A DNA stretch of 64,000 nucleotides from Salarchaeum japonicum_A (GCF_049705945.1 NZ_JBNAMV010000001.1:69396-133395), one strand, 5' to 3'. Shown: positions 41,697 through 51,612, numbered from the stretch's first letter. A program made the numbers and translations. The notes: generated by a model not told the origin, from the sequence alone.

Positions 41697-43015
41697 CCGC
41701 GAGTCCACTCTTCCTCGCTGGGCTCTCAGACATGCTCAACCTCACGCTCAACGACGCTATCGACATCTTCGTGTTCTCGGTGCGCGACGGCTTCGTGCAG
41801 GTGAGTGCGTTCGTCGCCGTCACGGTCCTCATCTTCAGTTACATCCAGTACCGGACGGGTGGCCGTCTCGTCACCTACCTCACGGAGAACGAACACATGC
41901 AACCGCTCGCCGGCGCGCTGCTCGGCCTCACACCCGGCTGCGGCGGCGCCATCATCGCGATGCCGCTCTACATCCGGGGAACCGTGAGCTTCGGAACCGT
42001 CATCGCCGCGTTGGCCGCGACCGCGGGGGACTCCGCGTTCGTCATCCTCGCGCTCGCACCCGAAGCCGCGGCGTACGCGTACGGACTCGCGTTCATCGCC
42101 GCCGTCCTCTTCGGATACAGCGTCGACCGCTACGGCCTCGGCGTCTCGCGCGTCGACCGCGCCGTCAGTCGCATCAGCCGCCCCGTCACCGACGGCGGGT
42201 TCGCGACGAAGAACGTCGCCGACGGCGGGCCGAGCATCCCCGACTTCGAGATGGACGCGCACGCCCACCAGCGCGCCGAAACGGGCCACACCGACCGAAC
42301 GCCGCGCCCCGGTGTTCGCGGCGTGAAGGACCGATTCGTTCAGCGGTTCACGCCCGCGCTCACGACGTTCAGCCACCTCGTCCACGTCGGCTGGTGGGTT
42401 CTCGCGTTCGCGGGCCTCGTCGCCGGCGTTCTCTACCTCGCTCGCGGTGCGCCCGAAGTTCCGGTGGCGTTCACGCCGACGTTCTTCGGGTTGTTCACGG
42501 TCGCGGGCCTCCTGGGGACGACCGCGTCGTTCTACCTCCACTTCGTCGGCCGCGGATTCATCGGTGAAGGCCAAGCCGGCCGCGTCCGCGACGACTTCAA
42601 GAGCGCGTACGAGACCTTGCAGCACGCCGCGATGGAGACGAGTATGGTGACCGTCTGGGTCATCGTCGCTTACCTCATCTACGAGTACGCCATCGTCGTC
42701 TCGGGCATCGAAATCGCTGCACTCGCCGCGGCCGCGGGCGTGCTCGCACCGGTCGGTGGCGCGTTGCTCGGCCTCATCCCGGGCTGTGCGCCCCAGATCG
42801 TGTTCGCGCAGATTTACGCCGAGGGAGGTCTGCCGTTCTCGGCGCTCACCGCGAACGCCATCAGTCAGGACGGCGACGCGCTCTTCCCGCTGCTCGCCAT
42901 TGACGTGAAGGCCGCCATCGTCGCCACCATCTACACGACGATTCCGGCGCTCATCGTCGGCGTGGCGCTGCACTACGTGTGGCCGTACAGTCAGTTCGGC
43001 TTCGGGGTGCTCTGA
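41693..43015 (+). CDS. Ten-TM metal-exporter-like permease (ArsP_2 type)
   Basis: A 440-residue membrane protein with about ten helices in two halves, beginning with TTG. LLGLTPGCGGAIIAMPLYIRG in the first half and LLGLIPGCAPQIVFAQIYAEG in the second are the duplicated signature motifs with conserved Cys, as in the putative 10-TM heavy-metal exporter family. A His-rich central loop (MDAHAHQRAETGHTDRTP) could bind metal. A UspA gene overlaps it closely downstream and a P-type ATPase follows. Which metal or metalloid is exported cannot be told. Confidence 0.78.
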   Translation: MTASPLFLAGLSDMLNLTLNDAIDIFVFSVRDGFVQVSAFVAVTVLIFSYIQYRTGGRLVTYLTENEHMQPLAGALLGLTPGCGGAIIAMPLYIRGTVSFGTVIAALAATAGDSAFVILALAPEAAAYAYGLAFIAAVLFGYSVDRYGLGVSRVDRAVSRISRPVTDGGFATKNVADGGPSIPDFEMDAHAHQRAETGHTDRTPRPGVRGVKDRFVQRFTPALTTFSHLVHVGWWVLAFAGLVAGVLYLARGAPEVPVAFTPTFFGLFTVAGLLGTTASFYLHFVGRGFIGEGQAGRVRDDFKSAYETLQHAAMETSMVTVWVIVAYLIYEYAIVVSGIEIAALAAAAGVLAPVGGALLGLIPGCAPQIVFAQIYAEGGLPFSALTANAISQDGDALFPLLAIDVKAAIVATIYTTIPALIVGVALHYVWPYSQFGFGVL

Positions 43016-43016
43016 C

Positions 43017-43463
43017 GTGTACGACCGAATCCTCGTCGCGACCGACGGAAGCGAGCCCGCGCGGGCGGCCGTGCGACACGCGGTCGGACTCGCGGCCGAG
43101 ACGGGCGCGACCCTGTACGCGCTGTACGTCGTGGACACGGAGACGAGCTGGCTCGCCGTCTCGAAGGCGGACGTGAAACAGACGCTGCGGGACGTGGGCG
43201 AGCGCGCCGGCGACCAGGTGCTCGCGGACGTGGAATCCCGGGCGAGCGACCGGGGTGTGACGGTTGAAGCGGTGCTCCGGGAGGGCGTGCCGGACGAGGA
43301 GATCCTCGTGTACGCTGACGAGCTGGACGCCGACCTCGTCGTGCTGGGTACGCACGGCCGCGACGGCGTTTCTCGGCGGTTGCTCGGGAGTACGACCGAG
43401 CGTGTCGCCCGGGATGCAGGGATGCCGGTTCTCACGGTGCACACGGACGACCAGTCGAGTTAA
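43017..43463 (+). CDS. Universal stress protein (single UspA domain)
   Basis: A 148-residue UspA-domain protein starting with GTG 43017, one base after the exporter stop, so co-translated with it. Motifs are RILVATDGSEPARAA near the start and GTHGRDGVSRRLLGSTTERV near the end, the ATP-binding signature. A role in stress response to metals is suggested only by linkage. Confidence 0.88.
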   Translation: MYDRILVATDGSEPARAAVRHAVGLAAETGATLYALYVVDTETSWLAVSKADVKQTLRDVGERAGDQVLADVESRASDRGVTVEAVLREGVPDEEILVYADELDADLVVLGTHGRDGVSRRLLGSTTERVARDAGMPVLTVHTDDQSS

Positions 43464-43555
43464 TAACTGAGTGCGTATCGAATAATAATTTCTGGTAGAA
43501 CAGCCCGGGTTTATAGCAGCCGAATTAATAGTCCCCGAGCGGGTAGTCTCTCGTA

Positions 43556-45940
43556 ATGACTCCCTCCGACGACGCACCCGACCTGCCGTCCGACGGGACG
43601 GGTGAGCAGGACACGCCCGACAGCGTGGTAACGCTCACGCTCTCGGTGCCGAGCATGGACTGCGCGTCCTGCGCCGGAAAGGTCGAGAACGGCCTCGACC
43701 GCGTCCCCGGCCTCCAGTCCTACGAAACGCACCCAACCACCGGGCAGGTCGTCGCACGGTTCGACCCCGCCGACGCGGACCAGAGCGACATCGTCACGGC
43801 CGTCGAAGGCGCCGGCTACGAGGTCGTCAACGTCAAGGGCGGCCGCGACGACCGCGCCAGCGACCACGATACGGACGGTCACGACCACGACGGAGACGGT
43901 CACGACCACGGCGACGCGAGCGTGGATGTCTGGCGGAGTTCGCGCGCGAAGAAGACCGCGGTGAGCGGCGTGTTTCTCGCGGTCGGACTGGTGTTCGAGT
44001 TCCTCGCCCCCACGAACCCGCAAGTCGCGGCGGTGCTCGGCGAACCGATCCACTTCGCGGACGCGCTGTTCTTGGTCGCCGTCGCCGTCGGCGGACAGGA
44101 GATCGTGCGGAACGGCTACTACTCCGCGCGGAACTACAGCCTCGACATCGACTTCCTGATGACGCTGGCTATCACGGGCGCGCTCGCCGCGAGCGTCGGG
44201 TTCGGCGAGTCGCTCTACTTCGAGGCGGCGACGCTCGCGGTGCTGTTCAGCGTCGCGGAACTCCTCGAACGCGCGTCGATGGACCGCGCGCGGAACAGCC
44301 TCCAGGAACTGATGGACCTCTCGCCGGACGAAGCCACCGTGAAACGCGGCGACACCACGGAAACCGTACCCGTCGACGCCGTCGCGGTCGGCGACGTGGT
44401 GGTCGTGCGGCCAGGCGAGAAGATACCGATGGACGGCACCGTCGTTTCCGGCGGGAGCGCCGTGAACCAAGCGCCCATCACGGGCGAGAGCGTGCCCGTC
44501 GACAAGACCGAGGGCGACGAGGTGTACGCGGGCACCATCAACGAGGAGGGCTACCTCGAAATCGAGGTGACGGCCGCGGCGGACGAGAACACGCTCTCCC
44601 GGGTCGTCGACCTCATCGAGGACGCCCAATCAGAGCAGACCGAACGCGAGCAGTTCGTGGAGCGGTTCGCCGCGTACTACACGCCCGCCGTCGTCGCATT
44701 CGCCGTGCTCGTCGTCGCGGGAAGCCCGTTCGTCCTCGGGACGACGTGGACGGACGCGTTCGTGAACGGCCTCACTCTCCTCGTGCTCGCCTGCCCGTGT
44801 GCGTTCGTCATCTCCACGCCCGTCTCCGTCGTCTCCGGACTGACGAGCGCGGCCCGGAACGGCGTGCTCGTGAAGGGCGGCCCGCACCTCGAAGCGGTCG
44901 CGGACGTGGACGCCGTCGCGTTCGACAAGACCGGGACGCTCACGAAGGGCGAACTCACCGTCACCGACGTCGTCCCCCTGAGCGGGAACACCGAGGAGGA
45001 CGTGCTGCGGTGCGCGCGCGGTCTCGAACGCCGCAGCGAACACCCCATCGGTGACGCCATCGTCGACCGCGCCGACGCGGAGTCGGTCAAGCGAAACGAC
45101 GTATCGGAGTTCCAGAGCATCACCGGGAAGGGCGTGCGCGCCAACCTCGACGGCACCCGGCACTACGCGGGCAAACCCGGCCTGTTCGAGGAACTCGGGT
45201 TCGACCTCTCGCACGTCCACGCGACCACCGACGGCGGCGTCGTGACGCGCACCACCCAACAGCTCTGCGAGCGCCACAACTGCCTCGACCTCCTCGCGGA
45301 CACCGTCCCCGAACTCCAATCTCAGGGGAAGACCGTCGTGCTCGTCGGCACGGCGGACGAACTGGAGGGCGTCATCGCCGTTGCGGACGACGTCCGACCG
45401 GAGGCCGCGCGCGCCGTCGAACGCCTCGGCGCGCAGGGCGTCGAGCACACCGTGATGCTCACCGGGGACAACGAGCGCACCGCGCGCGCCATCGCCGACC
45501 AGGTCGGCATCGACGACGTGCGCGCCGAACTCCTCCCCGAGGAGAAAGTCGCGGCTGTCGAGGACCTCGTCGACGAGTACGGCACCGTCGCGATGGTCGG
45601 CGACGGCATCAACGATGCGCCCGCGATGGCGACCGCGACCGTCGGCATCGCGATGGGCGCGGCCGGCACCGACACCGCGCTCGAAACCGCCGACATCGCC
45701 CTGATGGGCGACGACCTCTCCCGACTCCCCTATCTCCACACGCTCGCCGGCCGCGCGAACAGCGTCATTCGGCAGAACATCGGCGCGAGCCTCGCCGTGA
45801 AAGCCGGTCTCGCACTCGCTGTCCCGTTCGGCTACGTTCCCATCTGGCTCGCCGTCCTCGCCGGCGACGCCGGCATGACGCTCGGCGTCACCGGAAACGC
45901 GATGCGACTCTCCCGCGTCAGCGCTGACGACGCGGAGTAG
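43556..45940 (+). CDS. P1B-type heavy-metal ATPase (Zn/Cd-type)
   Basis: A 794-residue metal pump of the plasma membrane. HMA domain near the N-terminus with CASC (Cys36, Cys39). A His/Asp-rich linker (HDHDGDGHDHGD, about 104-123) follows. Transmembrane CPC at 413-415 (LACPCAFVIS) binds the metal. Phosphorylation Asp457 is in FDKTGTLTKGE; SEHPIGDA, MVGDGINDAPAMA are also present. The C-terminal helix pair has VKAGLALAVPF and LAGDAGMTLGVTGNAMRL; the Lys and the DxG are typical of the Zn/Cd/Pb (P1B-2) group, not of Cu pumps. It follows the exporter and Usp genes, completing a metal-efflux cluster. Confidence 0.9.
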   Translation: MTPSDDAPDLPSDGTGEQDTPDSVVTLTLSVPSMDCASCAGKVENGLDRVPGLQSYETHPTTGQVVARFDPADADQSDIVTAVEGAGYEVVNVKGGRDDRASDHDTDGHDHDGDGHDHGDASVDVWRSSRAKKTAVSGVFLAVGLVFEFLAPTNPQVAAVLGEPIHFADALFLVAVAVGGQEIVRNGYYSARNYSLDIDFLMTLAITGALAASVGFGESLYFEAATLAVLFSVAELLERASMDRARNSLQELMDLSPDEATVKRGDTTETVPVDAVAVGDVVVVRPGEKIPMDGTVVSGGSAVNQAPITGESVPVDKTEGDEVYAGTINEEGYLEIEVTAAADENTLSRVVDLIEDAQSEQTEREQFVERFAAYYTPAVVAFAVLVVAGSPFVLGTTWTDAFVNGLTLLVLACPCAFVISTPVSVVSGLTSAARNGVLVKGGPHLEAVADVDAVAFDKTGTLTKGELTVTDVVPLSGNTEEDVLRCARGLERRSEHPIGDAIVDRADAESVKRNDVSEFQSITGKGVRANLDGTRHYAGKPGLFEELGFDLSHVHATTDGGVVTRTTQQLCERHNCLDLLADTVPELQSQGKTVVLVGTADELEGVIAVADDVRPEAARAVERLGAQGVEHTVMLTGDNERTARAIADQVGIDDVRAELLPEEKVAAVEDLVDEYGTVAMVGDGINDAPAMATATVGIAMGAAGTDTALETADIALMGDDLSRLPYLHTLAGRANSVIRQNIGASLAVKAGLALAVPFGYVPIWLAVLAGDAGMTLGVTGNAMRLSRVSADDAE

Positions 45941-46015
45941 CGTTCGAAACGCCTTATTTCGACCGCGAGGATATAGTCAAAAGGATTACGTATTCGGGGT
46001 GGTGAGACGTACTTG

Positions 46016-47242
46016 ATGCCCTCCAGACGACGCGTGTTGCAGATGGCGGGCGGCGGTCTCGTCGCCGCAGCCGGCGCGACCGCCGTCTCGACGACTGCGA
46101 CGAACACGTCGACCGACGAGACCGCGGCGTGGCCGATGGCACGCCACGACCCCGCCGGGACCGCACATAGCCCCGACGCGAGCGGCCCGAAAGACGACGC
46201 GGCTGTCGCGTGGACGGCGCGGGCGCCGGGTTGGTTCGTCGGTACGAGCGAACCGATGCTCGTCGACGGTACCGTCTACGCGGCCGGGAACGGCATCGTC
46301 GCGGTGGACGCCGCGACGGGCGAGCAACGGTTCGCCGTCGAGGGAACCGCGCAGGCGACCCCCGCGTGCACGGCCGCGGACCACTACACGACACCGACGC
46401 TCGCCACCACCGGAACCGACGGTCTCCGCGGCCTGGACGCGGCAGGTGGCGTCGAACTCCCGATTGTCGGCTGGCGCATCGGCACCGAACGCTGGCGCGG
46501 CCCGCGGTCCCCCGACACTACCGGCATGTACTCGTTCGGCCCAGGGTCCTTCAGGGGGCCGTCCCCGGTGAGCGTGGACGGACAGGTCGTCGCCGCCGTC
46601 CCCGAACAGGGCACGGTCGTCGCGCTCGACGGCGACACCGGATACGTGGTGTGGACGGTCGAACCGGACGCGGGCGACCTCACCGACACAGTTGTCAACG
46701 ACCTCGTCGTCCGCGACGGCACGGTGTACGTCGCGAATTACCCCTATCTCGTGAATGCCTACGACCTGGCGACCGGCGAACGGCGCTGGCATCGCCAGCT
46801 AAACCGCCGCGTTCACGTCACGGCCGCAACCGATATGGGGGTCCTCGCGCTCACTCGAGAGACCGTCCGCCTCCTCTCATCTGCGGACGGCGCAACCGTC
46901 TGGAAGTACGACCACGGAGGGAACGTCACGGACAGCGAACCGGCGGTCGCGAACGGACTCGCGTTCGTTCCGGATAGTATGGAGACGCTGCACGCGCTCC
47001 ATCTCGATATGGGCAAGCGCGCGTGGACCGCCGAGTTCGACGGGAGGGGGTCTCCCGTCGTCGCTGACGGCGTCGTGTACGCCACCCGGGAGGACTACGA
47101 GTTGGTCGCGTTCGACGCCGAGACCGGTCGGCGTCGGTTCTCGTTCACGCCCGAACAGGTTCCGCTGTCGACGCCAATCGTGTCCGGCGGCCGGCTGTAC
47201 GCCGCGAACCGAAACCGCGTCCTCGCGCTCACCGAGCCATGA
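46016..47242 (+). CDS. Tat-exported PQQ-type beta-propeller protein
   Basis: A 408-residue secreted protein. The N-terminus PSRRRVLQMAGGGLVAAAGA carries the twin-arginine motif and hydrophobic core. Repeats such as VAVDAATGEQRFAVEG, VALDGDTGYVVWTVEP, NAYDLATGERRWHRQL and VAFDAETGRRRFSFTP are the WD/PQQ propeller blades (about 45 residues). Ligand unknown. ATG 46016 is preferred to a preceding TTG. It overlaps the downstream membrane-protein gene by 4 bases (ATGA), so they are an operon. Confidence 0.82.
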   Translation: MPSRRRVLQMAGGGLVAAAGATAVSTTATNTSTDETAAWPMARHDPAGTAHSPDASGPKDDAAVAWTARAPGWFVGTSEPMLVDGTVYAAGNGIVAVDAATGEQRFAVEGTAQATPACTAADHYTTPTLATTGTDGLRGLDAAGGVELPIVGWRIGTERWRGPRSPDTTGMYSFGPGSFRGPSPVSVDGQVVAAVPEQGTVVALDGDTGYVVWTVEPDAGDLTDTVVNDLVVRDGTVYVANYPYLVNAYDLATGERRWHRQLNRRVHVTAATDMGVLALTRETVRLLSSADGATVWKYDHGGNVTDSEPAVANGLAFVPDSMETLHALHLDMGKRAWTAEFDGRGSPVVADGVVYATREDYELVAFDAETGRRRFSFTPEQVPLSTPIVSGGRLYAANRNRVLALTEP

Positions 47243-48009
47243 CCGGAGGCGACCGCGAGCGACAACCGAAGACCTTCGGCGGAATCGTGCTGCAGCGGGT
47301 TCGCGACGACCCGTGGCTCGTCGTTCCGTTCATCGTCGCGGGCGTCATCGTCGCCGCCGTCGATTGGCTGCGCCGCGTTGACCCGCTCCCCACGGGCGAC
47401 CCGTCCTGGATGTACGACACAGTCAGCGTCCAGTACAACATCTTCCCGGACGGCGTCTCCCGAACCACCCGCACGGTCGGCGCGTTCGTCCACCTCGAAC
47501 TCCCCGTCCTCGCCTGGGGTGTCGCGCTCGAAGCGCTCGCCGTGCTCGCGGTCGCCGTCGCCGGCTGGTACACCATCACGCGGTGTCTGACGACTGACCG
47601 CGACTCGCTCGCCAGATATACCGGCTGGGTGGTCGTCCTCAGTGCGCTTCCGCGATTCCTCGCTCTGGAGGGATCGGTGGGCTTGCTGCCACTCGGACTC
47701 GTCACATTCGTCGTGGCCGCAATCGTCGTCTCCTACCTGTTCTTGCTCCCCGGATTCCTCGCCGCCGGCTACCGGTTCGACCGCGCCGTCCGCCGGAGCG
47801 GCGACGCCTCCGTCGGCATCAGACTCCCGTTCGTCGTCACCGCCGTCATCCTCGGTCTCGGCGCGTGGACGCTCGCGCGCGTCCCGCTCGCTGGCGGGTT
47901 CCTGAGCACGGCCGTCGTCGGTACCACGCAGGCGGTTCTCATCGGCGGACTCGTCGACCGATACGAAACGGGGGCGCGAAGCGAACGTGAACGGGAACAG
48001 ACCACCTGA
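47239..48009 (+). CDS. Multi-pass membrane protein (256 aa), hypothetical
   Basis: About six hydrophobic helices separated by short polar loops, for example WLVVPFIVAGVIVAAVDWL, LAVLAVAVAGWYTI and LPFVVTAVILGLGAW. The N-terminal part contains FGGIVLQRVRDDP. No family motif is recognised, though haloarchaeal proteins of this kind are common. It overlaps the propeller gene and is followed by the convergent histidine-kinase gene. Confidence 0.65.
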   Translation: MTGGDRERQPKTFGGIVLQRVRDDPWLVVPFIVAGVIVAAVDWLRRVDPLPTGDPSWMYDTVSVQYNIFPDGVSRTTRTVGAFVHLELPVLAWGVALEALAVLAVAVAGWYTITRCLTTDRDSLARYTGWVVVLSALPRFLALEGSVGLLPLGLVTFVVAAIVVSYLFLLPGFLAAGYRFDRAVRRSGDASVGIRLPFVVTAVILGLGAWTLARVPLAGGFLSTAVVGTTQAVLIGGLVDRYETGARSEREREQTT

Positions 48010-48026
48010 GGCGATCACCGCCGAAA

Positions 48027-49676
48027 CTACGCCACCGATAGTTCGACGACGAACACCGTGCCGCGGGGGTCGTTGTCCTCGATGCGGACGCGGCCGTCGA
48101 ACTGTTCGACGAGCGTTTCGACGAGGTAGAGCCCGAGGCCGGACCCGGGGCTCGCCGGGCCTTTCTCGCCGCGTTGGAACAGGCGTTCTTTCTGCGCGTC
48201 CGGAATCCCCGGGCCGTCGTCCGCGACGCGGACTTCGACGGTGTCGTCGTGTGCGGTGCAGGAGACGGTAATCGCGGGCGTGTCGCGGTCGGAGTGTCGG
48301 GCGGCGTTTTCGAGGAGGTTCCGGAACACGGAGGAGAGCAGGCCGGTCGCGCGCACGTCCACGTCCGGAATCGCGCCGTCGACGGTGAAGCGGGCGTCCG
48401 GGTGGGCTTCGCGGACGGCGGCGAGTTCCGCTCGGAGCGTCTCCCCGAGCGGGACGGGCTGGAGGTCGAGCGTTGTCGTTCCGGAGAGCGCGTCGAGGAA
48501 GTCGCCGACGGTGTCCGTGACGGCGACGACGTGGTCGGCCGTCCGCAGCACGCGGTCAAGCGCGTCCTCACCCTCGTCGTCGACGTGGTCGCGGAGCGTC
48601 TCTCCCCAGCCCGTGATGACGGTCATGTCGTTCCGGATATCGTGACGGACGACGCGTGTGAGAGCTTCGAGTTGCTCAGTCTTCGACTCCAACTGCCGGC
48701 GGTACGTCTCGCGGTCAGTCACGTCGGTGAGCGTGACGAGTTGGCCCATCCGGGCGTCGCCCGCGGTGAACGGCGCCGTGGACACCTGATAGTACCGCGT
48801 GGTGTCGTCCCCGGTCGTGGCGACGACACCGGGGTTCGAGAGTTCGTTGGCGAGTTCGTCGTCCACCGTCGCCAGCGGCGCGCCGACCGACCCCTCTAGG
48901 TCGGGGAGGAGCGCGAGTGCGGCCGTGTTGTAGTCCCGAATGTCGCCGTCCGCGTCGACGAACACGGCGGGTTCGGTCGCGTTGCTCGTGAGGCGTATCG
49001 CCTCGAACCGCCTGACGTACACGAACAGGACGCCGACCGCGAACAGCGCGACGCCCGGTGGCTCGTACATCAGGGGGAGGAGCCACTCGATTTCGTCGCC
49101 GAGCGTCGTCGCGAGCGCCGGAATGCCTGTCAGGCAGAGCAGGACGACGAGCGGCCTGCTGTCCGTGCCGGTGCGGTAGAACCGTTCGAGCAGCATGAAG
49201 AACCCGACCGCGGTGAGCACGTACGACAGTCCGAGGATGAGCCAGTACGCGGGCTGGTGGTTGATGGCGAGGTGGGGGAACGGCGTCGTCGTCCACTCCG
49301 TCGTGAAGTAGAGGCCGTGCAGGGGGTTCGTCACTTTCAGTCCGACGATGGTGGCGAACGCCGCCAGCGCGGTCTTCCGGTAGGGAGCGCGGCGCGGTGG
49401 GCGTCCCGTGTACGCCGCGCAGAAGTAGAGGAACGCGCCGACTGCGACGAACGCGAAACTGAACCCGGTGATGTAGAACGCGACCCGCAGCGTGTCCGTG
49501 GGCGCGAGCAGGTAGCCGACGTAGCCCGCCGCCCACAGACCGACCGACACCAGCAAGCCGACCAATCCGCGGCGGGTGTCCTCGTGCTGGATGGCGCGTG
49601 CACGCGGCAGACTTACCACGCAGAGAACCGCGGACACCGCGAACACGACGACGTGTGCGAGGAGAAGAATGTCCAT
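48027..49676 (-). CDS. Histidine kinase with N-terminal 7TM sensor and PAS domain
   Basis: A 549-residue membrane kinase. Seven hydrophobic helices fill about 1-225 (histidine kinase N-terminal 7TM region). A PAS domain spans about 235-335 (NAVFVDADGDIRDYNTAALAL). HisKA has the phospho-accepting His in RVVRHDIRNDMTVITGW, and the ATPase domain has FRNLLENAARHS, VADDGPGIPDAQKERLFQRG and GSGLGLYLVETLV. No response-regulator gene is adjacent; haloarchaeal kinases of this type often signal to orphan receivers. Confidence 0.9.
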   Translation of the reverse strand: MDILLLAHVVVFAVSAVLCVVSLPRARAIQHEDTRRGLVGLLVSVGLWAAGYVGYLLAPTDTLRVAFYITGFSFAFVAVGAFLYFCAAYTGRPPRRAPYRKTALAAFATIVGLKVTNPLHGLYFTTEWTTTPFPHLAINHQPAYWLILGLSYVLTAVGFFMLLERFYRTGTDSRPLVVLLCLTGIPALATTLGDEIEWLLPLMYEPPGVALFAVGVLFVYVRRFEAIRLTSNATEPAVFVDADGDIRDYNTAALALLPDLEGSVGAPLATVDDELANELSNPGVVATTGDDTTRYYQVSTAPFTAGDARMGQLVTLTDVTDRETYRRQLESKTEQLEALTRVVRHDIRNDMTVITGWGETLRDHVDDEGEDALDRVLRTADHVVAVTDTVGDFLDALSGTTTLDLQPVPLGETLRAELAAVREAHPDARFTVDGAIPDVDVRATGLLSSVFRNLLENAARHSDRDTPAITVSCTAHDDTVEVRVADDGPGIPDAQKERLFQRGEKGPASPGSGLGLYLVETLVEQFDGRVRIEDNDPRGTVFVVELSVA

Positions 49677-49928
49677 ACGAGGACTTCTACTGGCCGGCTC
49701 ATAATCTTCCGGGATTTCTGAGTGGCGTTGAACTCACTCGTCAATCACCGTGCTGTCGCCGCGAACCGGCATTCGATACGTCTGCGAGTGGCTGACGTGA
49801 GCGCGCCCGAATCGTGGATTCTCGGGCGAGTGGCGGGTTGTTTGAGGATCAGGGTTAACGACACGGGTTTCCGGCTAGTGCGCTTAGTCTCTAGTCCATG
49901 TTCATGCGTACAAGTGTCCCTACAGGAC

Positions 49929-50297
49929 ATGGTGGGACAATCCATGAGCGATTTACAACAGCAGCTATCGACCGATGCGGCATTGCGACTGCTGGTGAAA
50001 CAGCAGCGCCGACGGATTCTCCGCCGGGTCGCTGAGACCACGGACGGAACGACCGTCGACCAACTCGAAGCGCACTTGGCGGATGCGGATTCGCGGAGCG
50101 TAAACGGACGCGGACCGACCGACCAACGGTTTGTCGAACTCCACCACATTCAGTTACCGGTGTTAGAGGATTCGGACGTCATCGTGTACGACGTACCCGA
50201 GCGATGCGTTCGTCGCGGAACGAACTTCCAAGCAGCCCACTCCTTGCTTGAGACTGTCGACAAACACCGAGAGGATCCGTCGGTGAACCTCGTCTGA
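49929..50297 (+). CDS. DUF7344-like winged-helix domain protein
   Basis: A 122-residue protein. RLLVKQQRRRILRRVAETTDGTTVDQL is a helix-turn-helix start and RFVELHHIQLPVLEDSDVIVYDVPERCV is the wing, the pattern of short haloarchaeal winged-helix regulators. ATG 49929 is used, with ATG 49944 also possible. An AT-poor upstream region gives no clear TATA box. It diverges from the histidine kinase gene and precedes a convergent HalOD1 gene. Targets unknown. Confidence 0.7.
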   Translation: MVGQSMSDLQQQLSTDAALRLLVKQQRRRILRRVAETTDGTTVDQLEAHLADADSRSVNGRGPTDQRFVELHHIQLPVLEDSDVIVYDVPERCVRRGTNFQAAHSLLETVDKHREDPSVNLV

Positions 50298-50395
50298 GAC
50301 ACGCATCCGCGACAGCTACTCGGTCGTCGCGCCGAGAGCGGTTAGCGAGAAGCAGCTGTGCGTTCGTCGCCCCGAATCGTACGGACAGTCCACGG

Positions 50396-50698
50396 TCAGT
50401 TGTCGACGCAGACTTCGATGTCGCCGTTCCCGTCCACGGTGACGGTCGCGCCGGCGTACGGGAAGGAGACCGTCGCCGTCGAGCCCTCACGCGTGAGCAG
50501 GGAATCGAGCGCGTCCGGGTCGATGCGGTGGTCTAGGGGTGGCAGGTCCGACGGCGCGAGGTTAGTGGCTGCCGCAACGGCTTCGACGAGCGCAACGCTG
50601 GGCTGGCCGTCCTCGGTCCAGTCGTGTCGAACGATAGCGGACGCCGCAGCCTGTTCGTCCGAATCGGAGCCGCCTGCGCTGTTCTCGTCGTCACTCAT
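50396..50698 (-). CDS. HalOD1 output-domain protein
   Basis: A 100-residue small acidic protein. ASAIVRHDWTEDGQPSVALVEAVAAAT and LPPLDHRIDPDALDSLL are characteristic of the haloarchaeal HalOD1 output domain, and the C-terminus ends in a beta strand GATVTVDGNGDIEVCVDN. Usually found fused to receivers, here it stands alone. It presumably acts as an interaction module. Confidence 0.8.
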   Translation of the reverse strand: MSDDENSAGGSDSDEQAAASAIVRHDWTEDGQPSVALVEAVAAATNLAPSDLPPLDHRIDPDALDSLLTREGSTATVSFPYAGATVTVDGNGDIEVCVDN

Positions 50699-50794
50699 CG
50701 GTTCGTAGCACCCGTGTGACGTTCCGGCGCTGTACAGGCCGCGCCGTCGTGCGCGTGGTCGGTACGACCCGCCTGCGGTCGGCGGGCGAGGGGG

Positions 50795-51589
50795 CTACGT
50801 CCGTGCATATTCGAGTTGCCACGTGAACAGTGCTTTCAGGACGATAACGAGGCTGTTCGTCTGACCTGTTCCCCAGATAGCGGTCTCGTCGCGCGGTTCC
50901 GGCGGATGGTCGCCGTTGCCGTCGACGAGCACGCTCACGAGCGTCTTCTCTTGGTCGACCATCAGGAGGCGGCCGGCGGGCGTGTCCGCCCAGTCCCACA
51001 ACGAATCGAACGGCTGTGCCTCGGGGACTTCGTTCCGGAGCGTCGCCTCCGCGGTCTGCGACATGTCCGCCAGTCGAATCGTTACGCCGCGGTCGCTCGC
51101 GTTCGAGAGACACGCCGTGAGGTCGTCGGTGAGCAAGTCATCGGCGGTCATGAAGACGATTTCGTCCTCGGCTCCAGAGAGGAACTCCACCACGCGTTCC
51201 GTCACGGTGTCACGACCAGTCACCGTCCAGACGCCGCGTTGCTCGGCGGTGCGGTCCGCGACCGCGAGGCGGTCCAGCGCGTCGGTCAGCGTGTCCACAC
51301 GGTGGTCGTACTCCTGCTGGAAGTGGCGGCCGGTCGTCTCCGTCGAAATCGCCCAGTACTGTTTCGGGTTCGACTGTTTGACGTCAACGAGCCCGTGGTC
51401 ACGGAGTTCGTCGGCCGCGTCGTACACCCGCGTCCGGGGGACGTCCGCGACATCGCTCACGTCCTGCGCCGTTCCCTCACCGAGACTGACGAGCGCGACG
51501 AACGTCCGAGCGGCGTAGGTACTAAGTCCGAGCGCTTTGAGCTGCTCGACGGCCGTGGACCGTGCTTGGTCTGGAGAGTTACCGGACAT
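50795..51589 (-). CDS. TrmB-family transcription regulator (1)
   Basis: A 264-residue regulator. The winged helix (about 15-80) reads LGLSTYAARTFVALVSLGEGTAQDVSD and VPRTRVYDAADELRDHGLVDV. A helical linker leads to the TrmB/phospholipase-D-like C-terminal sensing domain (DEIVFMTADDLLTDDL, RGVTIRLADMS). ATG 51589 is chosen: the upstream open frame of 102 residues is not protein-like. It is divergent from TrmB (2) at 51880, and repeated sequences lie between them. Confidence 0.85.
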   Translation of the reverse strand: MSGNSPDQARSTAVEQLKALGLSTYAARTFVALVSLGEGTAQDVSDVADVPRTRVYDAADELRDHGLVDVKQSNPKQYWAISTETTGRHFQQEYDHRVDTLTDALDRLAVADRTAEQRGVWTVTGRDTVTERVVEFLSGAEDEIVFMTADDLLTDDLTACLSNASDRGVTIRLADMSQTAEATLRNEVPEAQPFDSLWDWADTPAGRLLMVDQEKTLVSVLVDGNGDHPPEPRDETAIWGTGQTNSLVIVLKALFTWQLEYART

Positions 51590-51612
51590 TAACGCATCAC
51601 CGGGTTCGCGAA

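Noticed and set aside
41726..43444. Long open frame on the minus strand opposite the metal exporter and Usp genes
   Set aside because: It mirrors the codon pattern of real genes on the other strand in GC-rich DNA, and its composition is Arg/Ser-rich with no recognisable domains.
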